43,202 bases of DNA from Phialocephala subalpina. Lineage: Eukaryota > Ascomycota > Leotiomycetes > Helotiales > Mollisiaceae. The position numbers and the translations under genes were made by a program. The DNA lies in assembly GCA_900073065.1 (NCBI GenBank), contig FJOG01000001.1, positions 2,921,585 to 2,964,786 on the forward strand, written 5' to 3'. This document shows, piece after piece, positions 11,855 to 21,700 of the stretch (positions are counted from its first letter, which is position 1; each line of letters begins with the position of its first letter). The notes beneath the pieces are model-generated. The model worked only from the letters and a program-made list of their open reading frames with translations, did not search any database and was not told where the DNA came from.

Positions 11855-12254
11855 ATGCTTGAAGTAGGTAGTTGGGCAGGCATACGTCTCGAAAATCCTA
11901 CGACCATCAACACTGCCAGTATGGTTGATGCAGAGTTTCCAGACGTTGCTAGGCCATTTTGAGAGGATCATTTATAGTGTGTACGCTGATTGGCAAATGT
12001 GTAAGAATTGTTTGAGCAATCCAAGTTGCAACAGAAGGAGTACGTGAAATATGATGAAGTTGGCTCGATGCTCAGAACATAAAGTCCCAACATCGGAAAA
12101 TTACAATTCGGTGCCGCGCTCGGCTATCTAGTCTATTAGCGGCTCGCATCAATTTCAGCGTCGTGATGGGACAAGTCATACTCTGACCAGGAGTATATAG
12201 GTAACGGTTTCACTATCCGGGTCATTTCTCATCTGTCAAAGAACAGTCTCGACG

Positions 12255-13341
12255 TTGTACAGCACACCACATGAACCGCAGGCAGCTATTTCCGATATGC
12301 ATATCCCGATCACATCTTCCACCTCGAAGCCTCTACATTTCCAAGAAATCCAGCTTGTTCCCCATACCATGGACAGACCATCAGCAACCCAGGCTTTCCG
12401 CCTCTTCCCAAATTTTCCATATGATGCTCACTTCATTATATGGCGTCTCACTTTACGACCACGAAACGTCGAAATCCCTTACGACAAGAAAAGGGTCGTT
12501 AAGCAAGGCTTCGGATTCTACTTCTATACAAACACAACTCTACCTGCGGCATTACTCGTTTGCAAAGAATCACGCGATACTGTCATCGAACTCTATCCGC
12601 CCTGTTTCGGATTTCTATCCACGGCTCGCATCAGATTCAACCTTTAACTCGACACCATATTCCTCCCGGAAGACACACGATTGTTCGTCCCAGACTGCTA
12701 CAACGTCCTCAATGCGTGGGAAAGATCACAAATTCGCCTTCTCGCTTTCGAACATAGCCTGCTGTATACATATCCGACAGAGCTTCAGGTGAAGGAAGAT
12801 TTTCTGAGACCGCTCTTCGAGGTCCTGATTGAATCTGTGCTGCAAGAGTTTCTAATTGTCACTGTGTTGTCTAACTCAAAGTCTAAAGTCAGATTCAATG
12901 ATGGGTGTAATAAGGATCGGAGTATTGACATCGTTGACGAACTATCCGAAGATGCAAACTGTTTGACGAACCGGCATTATTCAAATTGGAGTGGAGGACC
13001 AGTTGGGCTCAGTGGCGATCACCGTCTCGAAGGCTTATTCCACCCCATCGCCTGTCTTTGGAATAAGTGGAATAGTTGCTGATGAACGCTGGTATCTGGA
13101 TTCTCGCAAAGCACAGAACGCGAACGGTACTTCTGAATCGAGTGAGGGAGCCGGAGAGGATCATGTATATAAACTTGCGGAAGGCCTTGGGAACTGGCGA
13201 ATATGGATCGAGGACACCAACATATCCGAAAACCTAGGCGCCTTTGAACATCATGAGAACCGAATTTTTCTCCAGCTAATATGGGACCTGAATCACTTGG
13301 CAAACAAGATTAATCATAGTCTGTATATTTCCTTGCGATAG
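12255..13341 (+). pseudogene. 2EXR pseudogene, third of three
   Basis: A frame from 12255 (or the better start at 12369) encodes FRLFPNFPYDAHFIIWRLT, then LVCKESRDTVIELYPPCFG and RIRFNL, then stops at TAA 12645-12647. The same frame goes on with LDTIFLPEDTRLFV, which is exactly the next block of the neighbouring 2EXR gene, so the stop is a nonsense change inside the domain. A second break near 13.0 kb moves the homology-like frame to the one open to 13341. No GT-AG pair removes the TAA. I read this as a decayed tandem duplicate. Confidence 0.7.
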
Positions 13342-13369
13342 GTCTCTACCCAGCAACAAACATTCAAGT

Positions 13370-13817
13370 CTACAGCTTCGACTTCCCACCCGTCACAGCA
13401 GCATCTTTATCTTGATCCGTAGGTCTCGAATCCGCCTTCTCGGCCTTCAAGCTTACTGGATCGCCCAGCTGGCTCGGATTTTCCTCCAAATTCTGCATTG
13501 CTTTCTGTCTCAGTGTCTGGTGTCCTCCATTTCCCTTAATCTCCGTGTCTCTTTCCGTGGGAGCTGGAGCGGTGTTGAGGTTGTCTTTTACTGAGAACGA
13601 AGCTTGAGAGGATGATGCTGCTCCGCGGTCTTGGTTTGTGGGCGAAGAGTCGGATGCTTCATTCTTTAAAGACACTGGGTCGCCGAGTTGTGAGGGATTG
13701 GTCTTCTGCGTTTCGAGGGCGCTTTCGCGAAGCGTTTTCTTCTAGGAATTGTGTCAGTGGATTGGAGGAAAAGCTGTGGAAGGAAATCCGAATTTCCAAG
13801 CGCACTTGAGGAGACAT
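13370..13817 (-). CDS. Small hydrophilic protein with two NPSQLGDPVSLK repeats
   Basis: Two exons: 13817-13806 (MSPQ) and 13741-13370, joined over a 64-nt intron with a CTGAC branch point and CTAG acceptor; 127 residues. The splice extends the frame to KKTLRESALETQ, which matches TLRQKAMQNLEE in the second half, so the two repeats align along their full length: each is an amphipathic stretch followed by NPSQLGDPVSLK and a polar S/T/D/Q segment. No signal peptide or membrane segment. I recall the NPSQLGDPVSLK motif from small uncharacterised ascomycete proteins; function unknown, probably disordered and cytosolic or nuclear. Confidence 0.7.
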
Positions 13818-14565
13818 TGTTGCTTTGCTTCCCTTCAAACTCGAGACCAAATGATACCGCTTTCTCTGAGCACGAAAGCGAGGATTAATTTGGACAAATC
13901 GGATTTAAGTCAAGGAGGTATGATCTCTGGTAACAATTGCCTCATCGAACAAGTCACACAAAGAGAGACAAGGGTACAGCTGGCCATTTTGTTCATATGC
14001 TTAACCCGCTGGATGTCAACAAGTCTCGATGTCAAAAAGTCGATGACGCGATGGAACTTCTCGAGCATCACCGAGGTATTACGAAAGAGGCATAGCTCCA
14101 AGCCCCTCCACAAGCGAAGAAAAGGGGCAGTCACTAGCCCCTGAACACCTTCCCCAAGCGCTCATTAGGAGCACATCTGGGTCAGGATTGCAGGAAATGC
14201 CCGATAATCCAGAACACTCAATCGAAGGCAACCTTTTTCAGTCGCATTGGTGGGTGAAGACGAACAGCCGAGGCTTCAAGGGGAATCACGTGTTATCTAT
14301 CATGCTGTCTTACAGCTGACCGTCAAAACTGCTGTTGTCAACTTTCACTCTCGTAAAATGAGTCCATCACGCCACATCACAAGCTTCCATGTGAATGCCC
14401 AGAATGAATCGCCCAGTCGCTTTCCATCGAAATGTGTCACAGTGGGTTATTCCTCTTTGGAGCTAAAGCATCAGGTGATAATGCCATGATGGGCGCCGGC
14501 ATTGAAATACATCCCAAGTCCCTGGACTTGGAGATACCGTACCCACAATCAACTCAATCAACAAA
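13818..14565. other. Intergenic region between divergent genes
   Basis: No gene supported. It contains the divergent upstream regions of the small repeat protein and the SDR gene. A CACGTG palindrome is present at about 14287. Short open frames have no recognisable content. Confidence 0.35.
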
Positions 14566-15680
14566 ATGGTCAGCCTATCAGACATACGCAATTCGAACAA
14601 ATCGCTGCAGGATCTGCCTCCGGGCATCGTGGCAGTCTTCGCTGGTGCTACTTCTGGCGTCGGCCTCGGGACACTGAAAGCACTAGCGAAGTATGCCAAC
14701 GCTCCAAGAGCTTACATGATTGGAAGATCCAAGGCGAAGGCCTCTCATCTTATCGACAAACTCAAGCTCGTCAATCCTATGGCAACATTCGTCTTCATCG
14801 AGGGACAATTTTCACTCATCAAGGATGTTGACAAGATTTGCGACGAGATCAAGAAGTTTGAGACACATATCGATATTCTTTGCATGAGTCCCGGGTACAT
14901 CAGTTTGGGCGGACGACAAGGTAAGTGGCTCCCCGACCAATTCAGAACCTTTTCTGACCAAGAACAGAAACCCCCGAAGGCATCGAAACAGACCTTGCAC
15001 TTCAATTCTACTCCCGCCAACGCCTTCTCATGAACCTCCTCCCACTCTTAGAGCGCAGCTCCTCGCCTCGAGTGATATCCATCCTAGCAGCCGGTTTCGA
15101 AGGACCCCTCAACAAAGATGATCTCGAATGCCGCAAGAACTACAACCTCATCAAGGCTAGCCGAGCCGCTGCGACAATGACGGATTTCATGTTCGAAGAA
15201 TTCGCGAAGCAGCACCCAACTATCAGCTTCATCCACCACTATCCAGGAGAGGTCGGGACACATTTTCTAGACAACACGCTCGCTTCGGCATCGGGTTTAT
15301 TGTGGCTTCCGGCTCAGATACCGAGATATACGATACTGCCGGTGTACACGCATCTGATGTGTATCACGCCTGATGAATCTGGAGAGCGAACACTGTTCCT
15401 AGCTACGACTACGAGATTTCCACCAACCACAGATCACGGGACCACAGGAAAAGTCGATGGATTCGTCGACCGCCCGTACGGCGTCGGAGTCGCGAGATCA
15501 ACAGTCATGAAAGAAGGGAAAGGAAACGGCGTTTACAGAGCAAACTCGAATGCCGAGACTTCGAAGGTCAACAAGATGCTTGATCAGTATCGGGAGGAAG
15601 GCATGGGAAAGGTTGTGTATGATCATACGATTGGTGTTTTTGAGAAGGCGTTGAGTGCGGAGACGGGAAATGGTAATTGA
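14566..15680 (+). CDS. Short-chain dehydrogenase/reductase
   Basis: Two exons, 14566-14920 and 14968-15680, separated by a 47-nt intron (GTAAGT, CTGACC branch, ACAG); 355 residues. The N-terminal nucleotide-binding glycine motif is GATSGVGLGT at residues 27-36, a variant of TGxxxGxG. A NYNLIKASRA segment places the candidate catalytic Y177 and K181 in the YxxxK arrangement, followed by HPTISFIHHYPGEVGT, the usual PG turn of SDRs. This subgroup is common in fungal secondary-metabolite clusters and conserved in many genomes; cofactor is probably NADP(H), substrate unknown. Intact with no obvious anomalies. Confidence 0.85.
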
Positions 15681-16236
15681 TTCTTGTTGGTTCCCTGCAA
15701 TCTCCTTACATTGTCTTTCTGCGCATGGATCCTGATGATGTAGCAGTTCTTACTAAGATTGTTTCAGCGACTTCTGCGCCACTTGATGATTCGGATTCTT
15801 TAGAGTTTGATTTGGATGAAACTGTGGGTTAATCGAGAGCATTTCTTCTGCTGATATCTCGTGTAAGAACGCTGTAGGGACTGTACAGGTATAATTGGAG
15901 TACCGCGAATGGAACTTTTCTTCCTGTCTTTTCAAAATGCCGCCCTCACCGGCTCATCGCTCGTGATCAAGACTTGAAGTGAAGTCACTTCATGGGTTTG
16001 GCACAGCAGATTCATGCTTTCCATTTGTAGTGGTGCTGAAACCTCTTCAGGTATCCCAGACGTGCCATGCTGTACCCACCGAGCTTAAACTCTTCAAGTA
16101 GAAGAGAACTCTATACATCGGATACAGTCTCCTTGATCCGTCTCCACGATGCATTTGCTGTAGACCTTGTTCGATTTCAGTCAAGAAACCAAAAGATATC
16201 TTTGATTCAATGAAGGCCTCACTAGACCTTGTATGT
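15681..16236. other. Intergenic region, no gene recognised
   Basis: Lies between the SDR stop and the stop codon of the minus-strand microexon gene. It should hold both 3' ends. No domain, RNA gene or repeat is seen. Confidence 0.35.
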
Positions 16237-17177
16237 TTACTATTGATCTATGTTAGTATTGTTCCTTACTCGGAGGGATGAAATGGTCACTTACACATTG
16301 CGTCTATCGTAGCATTCAATATCATATCAGTAATGCGAATCTTTTGAAAGATTGGAAACTGTCAGGTAACTTACGCACTACATTTTGAAGAACATTTTCG
16401 TCAGCTTGAGCTTGCGCCGAAGGATGAAAGAGGTACTTACGCCCTGTCGTACCCATAAGTCGGCGATGGTTAGAAAGTGACTTAGTTGGGTAGTGTCTTC
16501 GACTTAGCTTACGCACTGAGAAACGCAAACCTCAGTTGGCAGTTATGCATCGAAAGAAGAGGGTGCTCTGAGACTTACTTCCTGTCACGTGCGACATGCT
16601 TGTAAGAACATCATCTCTTTGGTGTAGAGTTCATGTGTGATCACTTACAGTCTAGACGTTTACAAGTCGTGTCAGTGTTTCACTTTCTTGAAGAAGTCTC
16701 CAATGAAGGAGGTACTCACAATTACAACATCGTCGTCGAAGCATGTCTCAACAAATGTCATCGTCTCAAGGACGAACATCGAGAGTACACTATCAAAACA
16801 ACTATTGGTCAACACCTTCTAAGTAACACATAAGTGTAGGGTGGCCTACTCTCTAGTCATAGAATCAACGACTTCATCAGCCACCCATTTCTTGTCCTCT
16901 CTTTCCTCCTGAGGGCCGAGGCCAACTTACACAAGTTATCTACAAGAGCACTACGTCAGTTACCATCTCAACTCGACAATGAAGTATTACAAACTCCGGA
17001 ATTTCTATCTCCAATCCAACCCAGATTTCTAGCTTCCAGCCAATCGGTGCTTGGGGCAGTAGCGACGATAGAGGTCATGGCAAGGACGCCTGCAACGAAG
17101 AGGGAGAGAAGACGTATTTTGGCTAGCTCAAAAGCTTTCTTATTGGCGTTGTTGAAATGGTGAGCAATTTGTGTCAA
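16237..17177 (-). CDS. Candidate microexon gene for a six-cysteine secreted protein
   Basis: Proposed exons: 17177-16995, 16939-16931, 16818-16720, 16651-16649, 16581-16579, 16515-16513, 16443-16441, 16377-16375, 16303-16295, and stop TAA 16239-16237. Each of the five 3-nt exons (ACT, GAA, TGC, GGC, TGC) is preceded by AG and followed by GTAAGT or GTAAGC; introns between them are 68, 67, 63, 69, 63 and 71 nt, most with CTRAY branch points. Every exon is in phase 0. The spliced protein of about 105 residues has a basic then hydrophobic N-terminus (LLSLFVAGVLAMTSIVA), then a soluble part with C64, C71, C90, C100, C102, C105, ending TECGCTQC at a stop placed right after the acceptor. The first intron uses a rare GTTTGT donor. 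No ATG precedes the hydrophobic segment; the codon at 17177 is TTG within ATTG. Function unknown; small secreted protein by form. Confidence 0.6.
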
Positions 17178-17216
17178 TGATTGCGGATTTTGAAGAAATG
17201 GGACTAGAACGTGGGA

Positions 17217-17224
17217 CTTTTATG
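17217..17224 (-). promoter_or_regulatory. TATA-like element of the microexon gene
   Basis: CATAAAAG on the minus strand lies 40 bases upstream of the candidate start at 17177, a normal distance for a fungal core promoter. It supports transcription in the direction required by the microexon model. Confidence 0.35.
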
Positions 17225-17718
17225 GGGAGTCGATGGTTGTGCTAGGTCCCGATGCGAGAGCTAGCACAACTGTACCCAACACCTGCATACCACCGTGGCC
17301 CAGGTGCATACAACAGCCACACACGACAGCTGTAAGGTAATCAAAAATGAGGCACAGTTTGAGATCAACAGAACTGATGTCCTGATCGAGAGAACGACAG
17401 ATTGCGAGCGGCGTCGAGTGGTGGACTCGCTTCCGAGAGAATCGTGCATCAAAGAAAACGGAAGGTGGTATTGGCGATCACGATGACAGAAATTACGGTG
17501 AGCAACTCAAACTTATGGAGCTGAAGGGATTCGAATCAACGAGATGCTAAGTATGGCAGGAAAATGCGATAAGAGGGCTGCACCTGGGAAAGTTGAATTC
17601 CGGAGGCTGCGGAGAGTTTAATTTGGCGAATGTCCAAGTCAATGCCAGATATCGATTCTTGATTAGACTTTACATCAAAGACCATCCAGTATGAGACATA
17701 AGATGGGAACCAGTTATA
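17225..17718. other. Intergenic region
   Basis: No gene supported. Upstream region of the microexon gene and downstream side of the SDR pseudogene. Confidence 0.3.
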
Positions 17719-18400
17719 TTATAATCTCACATAGAGTGCAAATAAGCTTTCAATTTGCCGAACCGTCCCATGCACGTCACTTACCGCAACATCCCCAGGC
17801 TTGCCGAGTTGACCAGTAAGAACTTTCTTTCCCAATTCGGCTCTCGTCTCCTGTGCCTTGCCTTTCGACATACCATCCGTCTTCCACATCTCGGTCTCCA
17901 TTGCTCCAGGAGAGACGAGATTGACCCTCACAGGAGCTAAATCTTTCGCAAGGCCTCGCATCATCCCGATCATTCCCGCAGCATAGCTAGTATTGACTGT
18001 CCATCAAATCTTGGTCTCTCTGCCAAAGCTTCACTTCTCAATGTGATCGAGGACTTGGGGCCGGGACTCATGTACTTCGCACCGATCTTTGCTACGAACA
18101 AGGGCGCGAAGAAGCGGACTTGCCCTGCTTGGGCTACTCTATCGTAGGAGATATTATGGGTGTCGTCCATTATCAGGTTGTCTCCTGCTGTGAAGACGAT
18201 ATGGTCGACATTCCCAACTTTCTCAAGGATCGCCGCGATGTTCTGCTCAACGCCTTTGCTGCTCAGATCATAAGCGTATCCTGTGACTTTAGATTGAGAA
18301 GAAGTTGTGTTCGGGATGTGCCTCTCCAACTTCCAAGTACCTTCGAAGGAACGATCCTAAATCAGCCAACGCAAGAGCACTGGGTTGATGCATGATTCAT
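17719..18400 (-). pseudogene. SDR pseudogene
   Basis: SDR blocks appear in order on the minus strand but in different frames. ALALADLGS (about 18.37 kb) is followed after a frame change by SKVTGYAYDLSSK, then EKVGNVDHIVFTAGDNL, RFFAPLFVAKIGAKYM and SSITLRSEALAERP; after another break at about 17.97 kb comes SYAAGMIGMMRGLAKDLAPVRVNLVSPGAMETEMW, in the frame that ends near 17.72 kb with LGKPGDVA. The N-terminal glycine motif is missing and the C-terminus after GDVA is lost beyond a GTAAGT. The blocks match the atypical SDR group in which VRVNxVSPGA follows the active-site helix. Clearly non-functional as sequenced. Confidence 0.75.
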
Positions 18401-18760
18401 CTACACTCATAATAGCACATCCACCTTTTGATTACAATTCAACTGTTTGATGCACGAATACCAAAGCCGAGACAGGTTAGATTTACGTCAATGCCACGGG
18501 ATGCCTCCAGCAGGCATTCGTCAGCGATCGGCATCGCCATGCTTGGAAGAGTGCACTCACTTAATTGCTCAGTCGGATTACACAAAGATCGGAAAAATTC
18601 AAACCCGTCTTTTCGAATGCAGCTTTCAGCTGAAAGGGCGCTCGCAAACGCGAGGCTCATTCAGTCAAGATCCTGGCCAAGTTCAAATCTCGCTAAGGAA
18701 AAGGAGGGGTACGGTAGTTTGAAAATCGTCAGAATGGCCTCACAAATCACATGGAATCAC

Positions 18761-19231
18761 NNNNNNNNNNNNNNNNNNNNNNNNNNNNNNNNNNNNNNNN
18801 NNNNNNNNNNNNNNNNNNNNNNNNNNNNNNNNNNNNNNNNNNNNNNNNNNNNNNNNNNNNNNNNNNNNNNNNNNNNNNNNNNNNNNNNNNNNNNNNNNNN
18901 NNNNNNNNNNNNNNNNNNNNNNNNNNNNNNNNNNNNNNNNNNNNNNNNNNNNNNNNNNNNNNNNNNNNNNNNNNNNNNNNNNNNNNNNNNNNNNNNNNNN
19001 NNNNNNNNNNNNNNNNNNNNNNNNNNNNNNNNNNNNNNNNNNNNNNNNNNNNNNNNNNNNNNNNNNNNNNNNNNNNNNNNNNNNNNNNNNNNNNNNNNNN
19101 NNNNNNNNNNNNNNNNNNNNNNNNNNNNNNNNNNNNNNNNNNNNNNNNNNNNNNNNNNNNNNNNNNNNNNNNNNNNNNNNNNNNNNNNNNNNNNNNNNNN
19201 NNNNNNNNNNNNNNNNNNNNNNNNNNNNNNN
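18761..19231. other. Assembly gap (run of N)
   Basis: 471 undetermined bases. Nothing can be said about content. Its placement between a pseudogene and a gene with a premature stop is consistent with a repeat that did not assemble, but this is inference. Confidence 0.99.
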
Positions 19232-19623
19232 AAGTTAAGAAGCAAGAACACACAATAGGGGGACAAATTGTTTTGGGTGTTCATTTTACATTCATTTTCA
19301 GTTGAAGAGAAGCATAGTGGCCAGCACCATGCTCTCCCCAATTCTGGAGGTCTCTTCCTTAATGCTACTTATTTCATACTCATGGCTTACCTTTCTTCTC
19401 CACTTACCTTTCTTACTTGCAAGTTCTCTTCTCCTCATGTAGTCTTCGTTGTGGTAACAAGAATTACACTTGTAGTTAACGATTGAAGCTGGCGAGGCTT
19501 GTTACCTGTGATTGGAACTCCGGGGGCAGGAGATGCGACAAATGGTAGAACAGCGGTCTCCGTCACATTCACGACCTGAGTCGAGACGATAGTTGTTGGC
19601 TGGGTCGTGATGACAGTGGTTGG

Positions 19624-20430
19624 TTAAGTCGTGACCACAGTTTGGATTGATGTCTCTGATACCGTCGAAGGCTGCTCAGTGGTTGTTTCACGTACCATGC
19701 TCGGCTGGACTAAAGTGCTGACGGAGATTAGCGTCTGCAGAGTTGTCTGTGTCAATGTGGTCGATTGAGTGCTCAGACTTACCTGTGTACTTGTTGAAGT
19801 ACTGATTGAAGTGCTCACCCCCTTCTCTATGCTTACTGAGGTAAATATAGTCGAGAAGGTGGTTAGACTCGGGACAGTTGAGAATACAGTGCTTACCTCG
19901 GAGGCAGTGGAAGTTACATTTTCTGGAGTTGAGTCGATCTGGGCTGTTGTCTCGTGGCGATCGACAAGATATGCTATAAGCGCAGCTAGCCCGAACGTGG
20001 AAGCGAGGGCGGCGATGGCGGCGAAAGCAATGAGGCAGTAAAGCTTCCATCTGTTGTTTTTCGGTTTGGAGGCTTGGGTAGGAGGTTCTTGAACAGACTC
20101 CGAGTTTGGAGGTTCTGAAGATCCTACTCGAGATGTGAGCTGCGGGGTAGTTGGAATTCCCTTCTCCAAGTCAGGGCTGGGAGCGTAGGGTGACGAGAGA
20201 AGGCGAAGCTCGTAGGATCCTGGATCCTGGTAGTCTGGTGGCGGCGCCGATGAACCTGACAATGGCCAGCTTTCACTTGGACGCTTCGAGGCTTCCGCTT
20301 TCAGCTCAGGGATGATCAGGTCACCCTCCTCGTCTTCAGGATGTTCTTGTTGGTGTTGGTGTTCCTGTGCGTGTTCGTACTCTTGCTCATGTGAGTAGTC
20401 GAGCGTGGACCATTCTTGGTTTTTAGCCAT
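19624..20430 (-). CDS. Single-pass membrane protein with Ser/Thr-rich outer domain, truncated by a stop
   Basis: 268 residues from the ATG at 20430 (MAKNQEWSTLDYS); the frame is open to 20805 but the upstream part is unlike protein. The N-terminal half is hydrophilic, with an H/Q/E-rich run near residues 14-30, and proline-rich (PPPDYQDP, SPYAPSPDLEKG). One membrane segment, LIAFAAIAALASTFGLAALI, follows basic residues (KPKNNRWK), so the N-terminus is probably cytosolic. The outer part is almost all S, T, V with sparse Q, as in mucin-like or sensor-like wall proteins. The stop TAA at 19624-19626 interrupts a TTQPTT repeat; the same frame continues to TGA 19435-19437. I recognise the architecture only, not a named family. 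Confidence 0.6.
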   Translation of the reverse strand: MAKNQEWSTLDYSHEQEYEHAQEHQHQQEHPEDEEGDLIIPELKAEASKRPSESWPLSGSSAPPPDYQDPGSYELRLLSSPYAPSPDLEKGIPTTPQLTSRVGSSEPPNSESVQEPPTQASKPKNNRWKLYCLIAFAAIAALASTFGLAALIAYLVDRHETTAQIDSTPENVTSTASEVSTVFSTVPSLTTFSTIFTSVSIEKGVSTSISTSTSTQVSLSTQSTTLTQTTLQTLISVSTLVQPSMVRETTTEQPSTVSETSIQTVVTT

Positions 20431-21192
20431 TTTGGTGGTTGCTGAAGAATAGATGACGGAGTAAATAGAGATAAGGAAGCTATGCAACAAGAATCCGAAA
20501 ATATAAAATAGATGGAAAGTAGCAGTCGAGAAGGGTTGGTGTTGTTGACAAAAGAAAGGAGAAACTGGAGCTGCTTGTATATACAAACAATATTTATTGT
20601 TCTTCCTTTGGATAAAGAGGATTAGCTTCAAACGTTTGCAGATCTTTGACCTCCTCGATGAGCTTTGTCTTCGAGTGTAAGATTTCTTTGATAAGGTGGT
20701 CTCCTTGTACAGTGCACCAGCAAGTCCCTCGAAACAAACAAGGAAGAATGGCTTTGTCTGGTATATAGTGGCCATACATCTGATACGGCTCCGAACAAAG
20801 CACATTTTGCCTTCTCATAGTATCTAACAAAACCTGTGACAATGAAGAAAGAACGGGAAGCATTGCGCAAATCTCTTTGTCCTATCTCAGCCTTGGAGAT
20901 GTTCGACGAATAGGCCACAAGCTCTTAGTACGCGATCTCGTCAATTGTGAGTAGAAAGGGAACAATAGTGTGTAGATAGAATACTCGAGGTAGAGACTTC
21001 CTCAAATGTCGTTGGCCGCGGGGTAATTTACCCCACATTTGGAAAGTTCCCAGGATTGTCAATATCATCTTCTCAACCTAACAGTACGAAAGGGTTTCTT
21101 AATCTTGGAACATGTACATCAAAGACTCCAAACGTTGGGCGTACGGACGCTGCACATCGCTGCCAACTCCGCCGCCAGGTACCTCTCCTCAT
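20431..21192. other. Intergenic region and leader of the membrane protein
   Basis: No further gene supported. The first few hundred bases should be leader and promoter of the membrane protein gene. Open frames through 20918 on the minus strand lack protein-like composition. Confidence 0.35.
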
Positions 21193-21700
21193 TCAGAGCG
21201 TGATAGAGAAGCTGCCATCCTTCTGGTCTATGTCGCCGAGCCCGTACCGACCAGTGCAAAGACTATTCATGCCAGTACCAGCTTTGGTCTGATGACAAGC
21301 GCAACAATAATCACCTCCAATTGAAGTTCCCAACCCAGCACTCTCGACACCCATCCACGAATACCTGAAGCTCCTCATTAGACATCCTTGGTACATTTGG
21401 CCCAGAGAGGATATTCTCAGCCTCCGACTCAAAACGAGCTACCGCAGCTAGCAAATCGAGGTGTGCTTGATCAAGAGCGCTCTGGACATTGCCATACTTA
21501 GCACAATATAAAGGGATGAGACTGTCGATACACCCCATTCGCTGCCACAGTCAGCATCCTTCAGTAAGCGGGTTCTCAGGGAGACTCACAATTTCCTTCT
21601 TGAGTGACAGCATATCGTTGGCTCTGAGCAAGGTTAGGGCCGGATTCTTGAATCAGTTGGTAGAAAGCACTTACATCACCACGATTTTTCGGGCAAAGTA
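21193..21700 (-). pseudogene. 3' part of a terpene synthase
   Basis: Four exons can be spliced without error: 21700-21675, 21623-21590, 21541-21315 and 21262-21193, with introns of 51, 48 and 52 nt. They encode 118 residues ending at a normal stop. The first join gives VVIANDMLSLKKE, the NSE metal-binding motif (N-D-x2-S-x3-E) of class I terpene synthases. The last join gives GNFNWS followed by GRYGLGD, the conserved C-terminal W...RY element. Upstream of the YFARK segment an in-frame TAA occurs with no acceptor, and no aspartate-rich motif is found before the next gene at 22010. So the C-terminal half survives with intact splice sites while the N-terminal catalytic half is missing. Confidence 0.75.

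Noticed and set aside
16853..16912. Minus-strand peptide EEREDKKWVADEVVDSMTRE inside the 112-nt intron of the microexon gene
   Set aside because: Looks protein-like, but using it would need a 22-nt intron and it ends in a stop; kept as intron.
18428..19341. Open frames on both strands spanning the N run
   Set aside because: They are open only because N is untranslatable; there is no real sequence behind them.
19700..19930. GTAAGC/GTGAGC and CAG pairs inside the Ser/Thr-rich domain, resembling more microexons
   Set aside because: They arise from repeated V-S-T and T-Q codons and the frame is continuous without splicing.
20431..20805. N-terminal extension of the membrane protein frame
   Set aside because: The sequence upstream of MAKNQ is unlike protein and looks like leader DNA; the ATG at 20430 starts a coherent hydrophilic domain.
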